Shown: positions 38,944 to 46,323 of the stretch, piece after piece
How positions within the stretch are numbered: position 1 is the first letter of the stretch
How the letters are laid out: each line of letters begins with the position of its first letter
Assembly: GCF_013267195.1 (NCBI RefSeq)
Contig: NZ_CP053941.1
Coordinates: 2,728,001 to 2,792,000, forward strand
From: Halorubrum salinarum
GTDB taxonomy: Archaea; Halobacteriota; Halobacteria; Halobacteriales; Haloferacaceae
DNA: 64,000 bases
Reading direction: 5' to 3'
Program-made: the position numbers and the translations under genes
The notes under the pieces: model-generated
Databases searched by the model: none
Told to the model about the DNA's origin: nothing
What the model saw: only the letters and a program-made list of their open reading frames with translations

Positions 38944-39336
38944 TCACACCCGCGACTTCAGTTCCACCCGGTAGCCGAACGGGTCCCTGACGTACACCGC
39001 GCCCGCTTCACCGGTCGCCCCGAGCGGCGAGTCGAGGCTCTTCTCGACCTCGACGCCGGCGTCCGCCAGCTCGGCTTCGATCTCCGCGGCCGACTCCTCC
39101 ACGACGACCGCGACGTGGTCGTAGTTCGTCTTCGCCGGCGCCTCGAACTCCTCGGTGGGCCAGAGGTGGATCACGGCGGTCGCCGAGAGCCGCACGTCGA
39201 AGAACGGCTTCTCGTCGGCCGCGTACAGCGCGTCCTCGATGCCGAACCCGAGCTGCTCGCCGTAGAACTCGCGGGCCTCGTCGGCGCCGTCTTCGGGAAT
39301 CCGAAGGTTGACGTGGTCGATGTGTCGAGCGTTCAC
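38944..39336 (-). CDS. VOC family (glyoxalase-like) protein
   Basis: The 130-aa protein has the two beta-alpha-beta-beta-beta modules of the vicinal oxygen chelate fold. HIDHVNLRI and a late YVRDPFGYRVELK place the metal ligands (His, Glu). I start at the GTG at 39336 (NARHIDHVN); a TTG at 39363 would add nine residues without similarity. Substrate unknown; dioxygenase, lyase or resistance roles are possible. Confidence 0.88.
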   Translation of the reverse strand: MNARHIDHVNLRIPEDGADEAREFYGEQLGFGIEDALYAADEKPFFDVRLSATAVIHLWPTEEFEAPAKTNYDHVAVVVEESAAEIEAELADAGVEVEKSLDSPLGATGEAGAVYVRDPFGYRVELKSRV

Positions 39337-39461
39337 AACGGCCGGTTCGGCGGCCGGGCGCAAAAGTCGTGCGGGGGCGGCACGACGCTCGCCTTCGAAC
39401 GCCAGCAGCGCGGCGAATGCGACGGTGAAGCGCGGTCCCGCGACCCGCGAACCGCCGCGGA

Positions 39462-39469
39462 GTATTTAC
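39462..39469 (+). promoter_or_regulatory. TATA box for the SHOCT gene
   Basis: The element gtatttac is centred about 28 nt before the ATG at 39493, typical of leaderless transcription. Confidence 0.55.
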
Positions 39470-39492
39470 CCACAGAAATGTAAGTATCACAC

Positions 39493-39849
39493 ATGATTGG
39501 CTTGAACGTCGTCGCCGTCACGCCGCTGATGGGCGGGATGGCGGGCGGGATGGGCGGCTGGATGTTACTCTTCCCGCTTCTCGCGTTGCTCACCGTCGCG
39601 GCGCTGCTCGCCGTGGGCGTCGTCGGAATCAGGGCGCTCGCGAACGAGACCGACGACGGCTCGACGCAGAACGAGCCCGACGAGGATCCGGTCGAGCGCC
39701 TTCAGCGACGGTACGCGGAGGGCGATCTCACGGAAGCGGAATTCGAGCGGGCGCTGGAGCGCGAACTGGAGTGGGAGGAGACCGGTGGGACCGGGTCGAG
39801 CCCGACGCACGAGACCGAATCGAGCGGGGAGGCGGCGCGGGCGCGGTAA
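39493..39849 (+). CDS. Membrane-anchored SHOCT domain protein
   Basis: The 118-aa protein has one long hydrophobic helix (residues about 8-48, preceded by a GGMAGGMGG stretch) and a cytoplasmic SHOCT module near 68-92 (DPVERLQRRYAEGDLTEAEFERALERELE). SHOCT modules accompany many membrane proteins and are thought to mediate oligomerisation. The tail is Ser/Thr/Glu-rich. Many haloarchaea have paralogues. No specific role is known. Confidence 0.9.
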   Translation: MIGLNVVAVTPLMGGMAGGMGGWMLLFPLLALLTVAALLAVGVVGIRALANETDDGSTQNEPDEDPVERLQRRYAEGDLTEAEFERALERELEWEETGGTGSSPTHETESSGEAARAR

Positions 39850-39881
39850 GTCGAGGGAAGAAGGTCGGTCGTCGCGGCCGG

Positions 39882-40559
39882 TCAGGCGAACGCGCGCAGG
39901 ATTCCGGCGCCGTCGGTGCTGCGGCCGAGGTCCGGGAGCGTGGCGCGCTCGGGGTGGGGCATCAGCACCGCGACCGTCTCGCGCTCGCCGAGGACGCCGG
40001 CGACGTTGTCGGTCGAGCCGTTCGGATTGGCGGCGTCCGTGACGTTCCCGTCGGCGTCGCAGTAGCGGAAGAGGACGCGGTCCTCGGCGACGAGGTCGGC
40101 GTGGGTCGCCTCGCTTATCTCGAAGCGCCCCTCGCCGTGCGCGATGGGGACCTCGATGACCTGTCCCTCCTCGTAGGCGGCGGTCCAGGGGGTATCGGCG
40201 CGCTCGACGCGCAGGTGGACTGGCTCGCACTGGAACCGCGCGGAGGCGTTCGTGGTGAACGCGCCGGGCGTCAGCCCCGACTCCGAGCCGATCTGCGCAC
40301 CGTTACAGATGCCGATCACGGGGACGCCGGCGTCGGCGGCGTCGCGGACCTCCTCCATGATCGGATCGCGGGCGGCCATCGCGCCGGCGCGGAGGTAATC
40401 GCCGTAGGAGAACCCGCCGGGGAGGACTACCCCGTCGGGGTCGGCGGGGAGGCCGTCGTCGTACCAGACGCGCTCGGCGTCGACGCCGAGGTGGTCGAGC
40501 GCGCGGACGGCGTCGCGGTCGCAGTTCGAGCCGCCGAACTGGACGACGGCGACCGTCAC
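39882..40559 (-). CDS. purQ: Phosphoribosylformylglycinamidine synthase subunit PurQ
   Basis: The 225-aa glutaminase subunit provides ammonia for the PurSQL complex (purine step 4). FGGSNCDRDAVRAL, LPGGFSYGDYLRAGAMA, the nucleophile region GICNGAQI and the His/Glu part MPHPERA are clear. The GTG at 40559 gives the standard N-terminus (TVAVVQFGG). The 88 bp between purS and purQ are noncoding. Confidence 0.95.
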   Translation of the reverse strand: MTVAVVQFGGSNCDRDAVRALDHLGVDAERVWYDDGLPADPDGVVLPGGFSYGDYLRAGAMAARDPIMEEVRDAADAGVPVIGICNGAQIGSESGLTPGAFTTNASARFQCEPVHLRVERADTPWTAAYEEGQVIEVPIAHGEGRFEISEATHADLVAEDRVLFRYCDADGNVTDAANPNGSTDNVAGVLGERETVAVLMPHPERATLPDLGRSTDGAGILRAFA

Positions 40560-40647
40560 GCCGCCCACCCCGCGTGGGCGGCCGCGGCGCTCGCATCGCC
40601 GGCGGCCGCGCCGGTGACGGTCGGCGTCGTCTCGGAGGCGGCGACCG

Positions 40648-40899
40648 TCATCGCTCCGCGACCGCCACGTCGTAGTCGTGGATCGTGGGGTTCGCGAGCA
40701 GCCGCTCGGCCATCTCGCCGGCGCGGTCGGCCGCCTCGTCGGCGTCGGCGGCGTCGAGGTCGACCTCGAAGCGGTCCGCCGAGCGGAGGTCGGACAACTC
40801 GAACCCGAGCCGTTCGAGGGCCTGCTGGGTCGTCTCGGCCTCCGGGTCGAGGACGCCCCGCTTCAGCCGGACCGTCACCGTCGCCGTGTACGCGGTCAT
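40648..40899 (-). CDS. purS: Phosphoribosylformylglycinamidine synthase subunit PurS
   Basis: The 83-aa structural subunit bridges PurL and PurQ. TATVTVRLKRGVLDPEAETTQQAL and the end LANPTIHDYDVAVAE match the family. The ATG at 40899 faces the divergent purU promoter region. purL is outside this window. Confidence 0.93.
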   Translation of the reverse strand: MTAYTATVTVRLKRGVLDPEAETTQQALERLGFELSDLRSADRFEVDLDAADADEAADRAGEMAERLLANPTIHDYDVAVAER

Positions 40900-40944
40900 A
40901 CCCGTTGGTGCGGAGTCGTGTGTAAAAACCGTTTTGGAACGACG

Positions 40945-40971
40945 TTTATACACATGTTCGTGGATATATAT
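40945..40971 (+). promoter_or_regulatory. Double TATA region of the purS/purU divergent promoter
   Basis: Two AT boxes, tttatac (40945-40951) and gatatatat (40963-40971), lie between purS and purU. The second would start purU transcription near 40995, giving a leader of about 85 nt before the purU ATG. Confidence 0.5.
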
Positions 40972-41010
40972 CGGTCGTTCGTGCGGGAGGCAGGGACCGC
41001 GCGGAACGAA

Positions 41011-41041
41011 AGGGGCAAACCCCTCCGGCTGTTGGGGAGGG
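41011..41041 (+). promoter_or_regulatory. Two competing hairpins in the purU leader
   Basis: AGGGG-CAAA-CCCCT (41011-41024) forms a perfect 5-bp hairpin. CCCTCC (41021-41026) also pairs perfectly with GGAGGG (41036-41041) around a 9-nt loop. The two share bases 41021-41024 and cannot form together. The second hides a GGAGG that is a Shine-Dalgarno candidate for the following short ORF. This is a switch-like layout; the ligand or trigger is unknown. Confidence 0.45.
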
Positions 41042-41044
41042 TGT

Positions 41045-41083
41045 ATGCAGCCGCTCGAACCCGCGGAGGTGATCGTCGCATGA
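41045..41083 (+). CDS. 12-residue upstream ORF in the purU leader
   Basis: The ATG at 41045 follows the GGAGG at 41036-41040 and encodes MQPLEPAEVIVA, ending in a TGA at 41081 that overlaps the purU ATG as ATGA. This arrangement would couple purU translation to that of the short ORF. It could be chance, but the spacing from a good ribosome-binding site is right. Confidence 0.4.
   Translation: MQPLEPAEVIVA
41065..41074 (+). promoter_or_regulatory. Full-length Shine-Dalgarno sequence of purU
   Basis: GGAGGTGATC is exactly complementary to the 3' end of archaeal 16S rRNA and ends 5 nt before the purU ATG. Such a complete site is unusual where most messages are leaderless, and it supports the ATG at 41080. 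Confidence 0.65.
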
Positions 41084-42057
41084 CCCGCGAACTGACCGAA
41101 ATTACGGTCGTCGGAGGAGACAAGACCGGACTCATCGCGCGGGTCACCTCCCTGCTGTTCGAGCGCGGGATCAACATCGAGGACCTCGATCAGGCGGTCC
41201 GCGAGGGCGTCTTCCGGATGACGACCCGCGTCGACACCTCGGAGATGGAGACCTCGCGCGGCGAGCTCCGCCGGGCGCTCGCCGAGCTCGGCCGCGAACT
41301 CGACGTCGACATCCAGGTCCGGTTCCCGAGCGACCGCGACGCGCGGCGCGTCGCGCTGCTCGTCACCAAGGAGACCCACGCGCCCGAGGCGCTGTTGGAG
41401 GCGGAGGCGCGCGGCGAGCTGGCCGAGGACAGCGAGGCCGAGATCCCGGTCGTCATCGGCAACCGCGGCGACCTCCGGTCGCTCGCGGAGCGCTACGACA
41501 AGCCGTTCTACGACGTGGGCGACGGCAACGGCAACACCGACGAGGAGCGCCTTCTCGACCTGCTGGCCGAGTACGACGTGGACCTCATCGCCTTAGCGCG
41601 GTACATGCGCATCCTCTCGCCCGAGGTCGTCTTCCGGTACGAGGGGCGGATCGTCAACGTCCACCCCTCGCTGCTGCCGGCGTTCCCCGGCGCGGAGGCG
41701 TACCGGCAGGCCAAGGACGCCGGCGTCCGGGTCGCGGGCGTCACCGCCCACTACGTCACGACCGACCTCGACCAGGGGCCGGTCATCGCCCAGCGCGCCT
41801 TCGACGTGCCCCCGGGCGCCGACGTCGACGAGATCAAGCGCCGCGGACAGCCCCTCGAGGCCGAGGTCCTGCTCGACGCGGTCCGGCTCCACCTCGCGGA
41901 CGCCATCGCGGTCCACCGCGGGACAGTCCACGTGCGCGAGGACGTGGACGTCGACGCGCAACTCGGCCTCTCGGAGGCCGCCGTGGACGCGAACCCGGAC
42001 GAGCCCGTCGACGGCGAGCCGCTCGGCCGCACCCGCCCGTCGCCGTCGGACGACTGA
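41080..42057 (+). CDS. purU: Formyltetrahydrofolate deformylase-like protein
   Basis: The 325-aa protein has an N-terminal ACT domain (TEITVVGGDKTGLIARVTSLLFERGINIEDLDQ) and a formyltransferase-type hydrolase domain from about residue 95. The Asn-His-Asp active-site set is seen in VNVHPSLLPAF and DLDQGPVIAQ. It hydrolyses 10-formyl-THF to formate and THF. A 45-residue acidic C-terminal extension is extra. The start has a full ribosome-binding site and a structured leader. Confidence 0.93.
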   Translation: MTRELTEITVVGGDKTGLIARVTSLLFERGINIEDLDQAVREGVFRMTTRVDTSEMETSRGELRRALAELGRELDVDIQVRFPSDRDARRVALLVTKETHAPEALLEAEARGELAEDSEAEIPVVIGNRGDLRSLAERYDKPFYDVGDGNGNTDEERLLDLLAEYDVDLIALARYMRILSPEVVFRYEGRIVNVHPSLLPAFPGAEAYRQAKDAGVRVAGVTAHYVTTDLDQGPVIAQRAFDVPPGADVDEIKRRGQPLEAEVLLDAVRLHLADAIAVHRGTVHVREDVDVDAQLGLSEAAVDANPDEPVDGEPLGRTRPSPSDD

Positions 42058-42138
42058 CGGAGCGATAGGACCGCACGCGCCGGCCGACCTCGAACTCCGG
42101 CGGCTACTTTTAACCGCGCGCGAGCGCAACGACGGACG

Positions 42139-42326
42139 ATGACCGGTCGTCGCGCCCGGACGTTCCTCGCGGACACCGCCGCGGTCGTCCGCAGCGACGA
42201 GCGGCTGATCCTGCTGTTCCTACTGCTCCTCCCTCTCTCGCCGCGCTGGCGGTGTTCCTCCACTACACGACCCTGGTCTTGGAGGGGCTCCCGGACCCGG
42301 TTCCGGGGGAGCCGTTCGGGCCGTGA
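42139..42326 (+). pseudogene. Small membrane protein gene interrupted by a frameshift
   Basis: From the ATG at 42139 the frame reads MTGRRARTFLADTAAVVRSD, then a hydrophobic run (LILLFLLLL). Around 42225-42240 the sensible frame changes: it continues as SLAALAVFLHYTTLVLEGLP and ends DPVPGEPFGP with a TGA at 42324-42326. Joined, the parts make a protein of about 61 residues with one transmembrane helix. A one-base deletion in a C/T-rich run (ctcctccctctctc) explains the break. It could be a sequencing error, a real mutation or recoding. Confidence 0.6.
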
Positions 42327-42345
42327 ACCGGGACCGCCGAGCCGC

Positions 42346-43119
42346 TCACTCCAACCGCACCAGCAGGTCGCGGTTCGCGGCCTCGTAGCGCAGGCGCCCG
42401 TCGTCGAGCGCCCGGCGGCGCCTAGCCGCCCAGTCGCTCGCGTCGTAGCCGGTCTCGCCGACGGCCGTCTCGACCGTGTCAAGCAGGTGCGCGAGGACCG
42501 TCCGCTCGCCCGGCTCGTAGGGGGGTTCGATCTCCCACGGCGAGGGGCCCTCGGCGATCGCGGTCGCCTCCCGGGCCAGCGCCGCCGCCCCGTCGGGGCC
42601 GCCGGGGCGGAACTCCCGCATGTGGCGGTGATAGCGGTCGAGAACTGCCTCGTCGTCCGGGTCCGGGGGCGCGAACCGCGTCTCGCCGTCGTAGGTTATC
42701 GGCGCGTACGCGACGGGGGCGACCTCGGCGAGGGCGTCGACCGCCGGGGCGGCGTCGACCACGTCGAAGAACGCGCAGCCGACGACCGCGTCGAACCGCT
42801 CGCCGGCGGCCGCCGCCTCGCTCGCGAAGTCGAAGGCGTCCGCGACGCGGAACTCGACGGCCACGTCCCCGACCGCGTCGCCGATCCGCGCTTCGCCCGC
42901 GGACAGGGCCGCCTCGTGGGCGTCGACCGCGACCCACCGGCCGGCGTCGATCACGCCCCAGTCGACGAGGCGCTCGACCATCGTCGCCGTGCCCGCGCCG
43001 ACTTCGAGCACCTCGGGCTCGGGCGGGAGCTCGGCGGCGAAGCGGTCGAGGACCGCCCGGTTCAGCGAGCGGTCGTCGAGCGCGCGCTTCGCGTCGAGGT
43101 ACGTCGCGTGGTCGGTCAC
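42346..43119 (-). CDS. SAM-dependent methyltransferase of the pterin-like operon
   Basis: The 257-aa class I methyltransferase has motif I VLEVGAGTATMVERL (near residue 37), an acidic strand end WVAVDAHE, and VVGCAFFDVVDA as post motif. The C-terminal part (MREFRPGGPDGAAALAREA, YEAANRDLLVRLE) may bind the substrate. It overlaps the glycosyltransferase gene by 4 bp and is the last gene of a four-gene operon. Substrate unknown; methylation of the glycosylated product is an inference from context. Confidence 0.85.
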   Translation of the reverse strand: MTDHATYLDAKRALDDRSLNRAVLDRFAAELPPEPEVLEVGAGTATMVERLVDWGVIDAGRWVAVDAHEAALSAGEARIGDAVGDVAVEFRVADAFDFASEAAAAGERFDAVVGCAFFDVVDAAPAVDALAEVAPVAYAPITYDGETRFAPPDPDDEAVLDRYHRHMREFRPGGPDGAAALAREATAIAEGPSPWEIEPPYEPGERTVLAHLLDTVETAVGETGYDASDWAARRRRALDDGRLRYEAANRDLLVRLE

Positions 43120-44264
43120 GCGGCGTCACCTCCCGCGCCCGGGACCCTCGTCCGCCGTCCGGCCTCGGCCTCCAGGAAGTCGACGACGCGGTCGAGCGTC
43201 TCGGGCCACCCCGGCCGCGCCTCGTAGTCGCGGCGCGCGGCGGTCCCCATGGCCGCCAGCCGGTCGCGGTCGTCGAGGTCGCGGAGTGCCGCGGCGACGG
43301 CGCGCGGGTCGCCCGGGGGCACGAGGACGCCCGACTCGCCGTCCCGGACGAACTCGCTCGCGCCGCCCGCGGTCGTCGCCAGCGGCACGCAGCCGAACCC
43401 CATCCCCTCCAGGTACACCATGCCGAACGGCTCGTACCGCGACGGCACCGCCAGGACGTGGCTCTCGCGGAGCCGCGCCGCGACCGCCTCGTCGTCGAGG
43501 CGCCCGGCGAAGCGGACGCGGTCGCCGATCCCGGCCGCGGCGACCGACTCCGCGACGGCCTCGGCGTGGGCCGGCGCGACCGTCCGGTCCCCGACGACCG
43601 TCAGCCGCCAGTCCACGTCGCGGCCGTCCAGCCGGGCGAGGCCGTCGACGAGCGCGTCGAGCCCCTTCCGCGGGACGACGTTCCCGAGGAAGGTCACCTC
43701 CAGCGGGCCGGACCGGGCGCGCTCTCGGATCGCTGACGCGGAGGTCACCGGGTCGAACCGGTCGCCGGCCGGCGGGGCGACCGCGCTCCTGGCCGGGCCG
43801 CCGAGCACGGCCGCGTTCCGGCGGGTCGTCTCGGCGTTGTACACCGCGGCGTCGACGCCGCGGAGGAACCGGCGCTCGACGGCCGCCACTCCGCGGCGCC
43901 CGAGCGCCGAGCGCGCGCGGTCGAGGGCTCCCCGTTCGCCGTCCGGCGTCCCCTGCGCCGCCCGCGCACGCCACGCGATCATGTGGACGAGCGCGACGGT
44001 CGGCGCGTCGAGCCGGCGGTTGGCGCACAGCACCGACGGGTGCGCCAACCCGTCCTCGACGACCACGTCGAACTCGGCGAGGCGGGCGGCGAGCCGGCCC
44101 GCCCGGAGGTTCGGCGCGAGGCGTTCCCGGTAGGATCCCCGGGGCAGCGAGACCACCTCGACGCCGTGGCCGCGCTCGCGGAGCCGGTCGCGGAGCCGCC
44201 GGTCGTAGTAGAAGCCGCCGGACTCGGACTCGATGTCGCCGGCCAGCACGAGGGCGACGCGCAT
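43116..44264 (-). CDS. Glycosyltransferase family 4 of the pterin-like operon
   Basis: The 382-aa GT-B enzyme has a ligand-binding N-terminal half (MRVALVLAGDIESESGGFYYDRRLRDRL, VVVEDGLAHPSVL), the donor-domain opening VTFLGNVVPRKGLDALVDGL, and the donor motif PSRYEPFGMVYLEGMGFGCVPLAT. It is soluble. It lies 7 bp from the PTPS gene and overlaps the methyltransferase gene. The acceptor is not known; attaching sugar to the product of the neighbouring pterin-like enzyme is possible. Confidence 0.9.
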   Translation of the reverse strand: MRVALVLAGDIESESGGFYYDRRLRDRLRERGHGVEVVSLPRGSYRERLAPNLRAGRLAARLAEFDVVVEDGLAHPSVLCANRRLDAPTVALVHMIAWRARAAQGTPDGERGALDRARSALGRRGVAAVERRFLRGVDAAVYNAETTRRNAAVLGGPARSAVAPPAGDRFDPVTSASAIRERARSGPLEVTFLGNVVPRKGLDALVDGLARLDGRDVDWRLTVVGDRTVAPAHAEAVAESVAAAGIGDRVRFAGRLDDEAVAARLRESHVLAVPSRYEPFGMVYLEGMGFGCVPLATTAGGASEFVRDGESGVLVPPGDPRAVAAALRDLDDRDRLAAMGTAARRDYEARPGWPETLDRVVDFLEAEAGRRTRVPGAGGDAA

Positions 44265-44271
44265 CGGGGCG

Positions 44272-44643
44272 TCACCGCAGTTCGCCGGCGTAGGAGACGC
44301 TCGCGGCGTCGTCCTCGCGGACGGTCACGGTCAGCCGGGTCGCGGCCGGGGCGTCCACCGCCGCGAGGTCGTCGAACAGCGCCCGGGCCAGCCGCTCGGC
44401 GCTGGGGTTGCCCTCCAAGTGCTCGTTGAGCGTCTCGTCCCGGTAGCGGTCGGCCGCGTCGGCCAGGGCGTCGAGCGCGAGGTCGATGTCGAGCAGGTAG
44501 CCGTACTCGCCGAGCTCCGGGCCACGGAACGTCGCCTCCGCGGTGAAGGTGTGCGAGTGGAGCTCCGCCTCGCCGGCCGGCGGGTTCGGGACGGTGAGGT
44601 AGTGCTGTGCGACGAACGTCTCGGAGACGGTCAGTTCGTACAT
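44272..44643 (-). CDS. PTPS/6-carboxytetrahydropterin synthase-family protein with altered active site
   Basis: The 123-aa tunnelling-fold protein keeps the zinc ligands H14 (AQHYL), H29 and H31 (LHSHTF) and the pterin-anchoring E83 (NPSAE). The catalytic Cys that lies four residues before HxH in QueD and PTPS is Glu here (E25), as in PTPS-III enzymes that make 6-hydroxymethyl-dihydropterin. The Asp-His dyad (LDHRYLN in QueD) is also changed, to RDETLN. It is thus probably a divergent pterin enzyme. It overlaps the MDR gene by 13 bp. Confidence 0.82.
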   Translation of the reverse strand: MYELTVSETFVAQHYLTVPNPPAGEAELHSHTFTAEATFRGPELGEYGYLLDIDLALDALADAADRYRDETLNEHLEGNPSAERLARALFDDLAAVDAPAATRLTVTVREDDAASVSYAGELR

Positions 44644-45689
44644 GGGTAGGTGAAGAGGAGCTGAAGGGTCGGTTCGCCCTCGTCGGCAAGGCGCCGGTAC
44701 GCGCTCGGCGCGCGGTCGACCGGGACGCGGTCCGTGACGAGCCGCTCGGTGACATCCAGTTCGCCGTGGAGACGCCGGAGCTGGCGCCAGGCGGTCTCCC
44801 GGCGCCGCTCCCGGTCCCAGCGACCCCGCAGCTCCGGCGCGATGGTCGTGACTTGGCTGCTCCGGACGGTGACCCGCCCGCGGTGGAAGTGGTCGCCGAA
44901 GCCGAGGTCGGCGCGCTTGGTGCCGTACCACGACCCCACGAGGACGCGGCCGTCGAACCGCGTCGTCTCGACGGCCGTCTCCAGCGTCTCCGGGCGCCCC
45001 GAGACCTCGACCGCGAGGTCGACGCCCCCGGTGCGGTCGCGGACGGCGTCGACGACGCCGGCGCGCCCGTCGTATCGGGTCGGGTCGACGACGGCGTCGG
45101 CGCCGAACTCGGCCGCGAGCTCGCGCCGCCGGTCCCTCGGTTCGACCGCGACCACGGTCTCTGCGCCGCTCCGCGCCAGCAGCGCGGTCGTGAGCAGCCC
45201 CACGACGCCCTGCCCGAACACCGCGACGCGCTCGCCGAGCCGGGGGGCCGCGTCGAGCGTCAGCGTCACCGCCGTCTCCGCGTTCGCGAACAGCGTCGCG
45301 GTCTCCGGGTCGATCCCGTCCGGGACCGGGATGAGCGCGTCCGGGGAGACGGCGAACCGGCTCTCGTGGGGGTTAAACGCGAAGACGGTCCGGTCTCGCC
45401 ACGACGGGTCGACCGCCTCGCCGACCGCGGTCACCCGCCCGACGACCGCGTAGCCGTAGCGGAGCGGGTACGAGAGGTCGCCGTCGAGCGAGGAGAGCTC
45501 CTCGTCCGCGACGGTCTCGGGGTCGAGCTCCCCGCGGTACGCGAGCAGCTCGGACCCCGCGCTCACCGCCGAGACGGACGCGGAGACGACCACCTCGTCG
45601 GGGGCCGGGGCGGGGTCGTCGACCGGGACGACCTCGACGCGTTCCGGCCCGGTGAACTCCACCGCGCGGTGGGCGGCGCCGTCGCTCAC
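44631..45689 (-). CDS. MDR-superfamily dehydrogenase without catalytic zinc ligands
   Basis: The 352-aa protein has the medium-chain dehydrogenase architecture. The GroES-like domain carries YGYAVVGRVTAVGEAV where the alcohol dehydrogenases have GHExxGxV. The Rossmann motif GQGVVG lies at 159-164 with a VAVEP strand end. The usual catalytic Cys and the four-Cys structural zinc loop are absent, so it is a zinc-free reductase/dehydrogenase. It opens a tight operon with the PTPS-like, glycosyltransferase and methyltransferase genes. Confidence 0.87.
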   Translation of the reverse strand: MSDGAAHRAVEFTGPERVEVVPVDDPAPAPDEVVVSASVSAVSAGSELLAYRGELDPETVADEELSSLDGDLSYPLRYGYAVVGRVTAVGEAVDPSWRDRTVFAFNPHESRFAVSPDALIPVPDGIDPETATLFANAETAVTLTLDAAPRLGERVAVFGQGVVGLLTTALLARSGAETVVAVEPRDRRRELAAEFGADAVVDPTRYDGRAGVVDAVRDRTGGVDLAVEVSGRPETLETAVETTRFDGRVLVGSWYGTKRADLGFGDHFHRGRVTVRSSQVTTIAPELRGRWDRERRRETAWRQLRRLHGELDVTERLVTDRVPVDRAPSAYRRLADEGEPTLQLLFTYPCTN

Positions 45690-45860
45690 GCGGACTCACC
45701 CGTCCGCGACCGACGACCGAGAGGAGTCGACATTACCGATCGCACGGGCCGATCCAACATAAAGCCCCGCCGGCGACCACCCGACCGAGCGGCGTCGGCG
45801 GTCGCGGTCGCTGCCGTCGGGAGTAAACATAAGCCAGCGGAGGCCGTGCGTAGCGTATCC

Positions 45861-46241
45861 ATGGCACACTCCGACGCGGGCGCCGACGTCGAATCGCTGA
45901 CCCCGCTCCACTGGATCGGGATCCTCGCCGCGACCGTGTCCGGGATCGTCCACGCCGTCCTCGGGGTTCAGGTCGGGGGCGCGCTGGGGATCTCCTTCTT
46001 CGTCGCGACACTTGGCTTCGGAGCGGGCGTGACGGCGATAGTCGCCGGCTACCGTCGACGGCTGATCTACGCCGTCGGGATCCCGTTCACCGGCGGTCAG
46101 ATCGTCCTGTGGTACGTGATCAACTTCGTCACCGGGACGTACTCGTTCCCGGGCGATATCGGGGTGTACGGCGCCGTCGACAAGGTCGCGCAGATCGCGT
46201 TGATCGCCGTCCTCGCGGTCCTGCTCTCCAGAGAGTCGTAA
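45861..46241 (+). CDS. Four-helix membrane protein (DUF7475-like)
   Basis: The 126-aa protein has four predicted helices (about 17-37, 42-62, 69-89 and 105-122). LTPLHWIGILAATVSGIVHAVLG and GIPFTGGQIVLWYVINF resemble a haloarchaea-specific family that I believe is DUF7475; function unknown. A TATA-like element (taaacata) is about 28 nt before the ATG. Its 5' side is divergent to the MDR dehydrogenase. Confidence 0.8.
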   Translation: MAHSDAGADVESLTPLHWIGILAATVSGIVHAVLGVQVGGALGISFFVATLGFGAGVTAIVAGYRRRLIYAVGIPFTGGQIVLWYVINFVTGTYSFPGDIGVYGAVDKVAQIALIAVLAVLLSRES

Positions 46242-46323
46242 GCCCGGCCGCGGCTCGCCGTTCCCTCCTCGACGCCGCGAACCGGTCCCGCCACCGCCCG
46301 GTTCGGACCGTTCGCTCACCGCC

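Noticed and set aside
40678-41079. In-frame extension of purU upstream of its ATG
   Set aside because: The part before 41080 is antisense to purS and not conserved, and a full ribosome-binding site sits at 41065.
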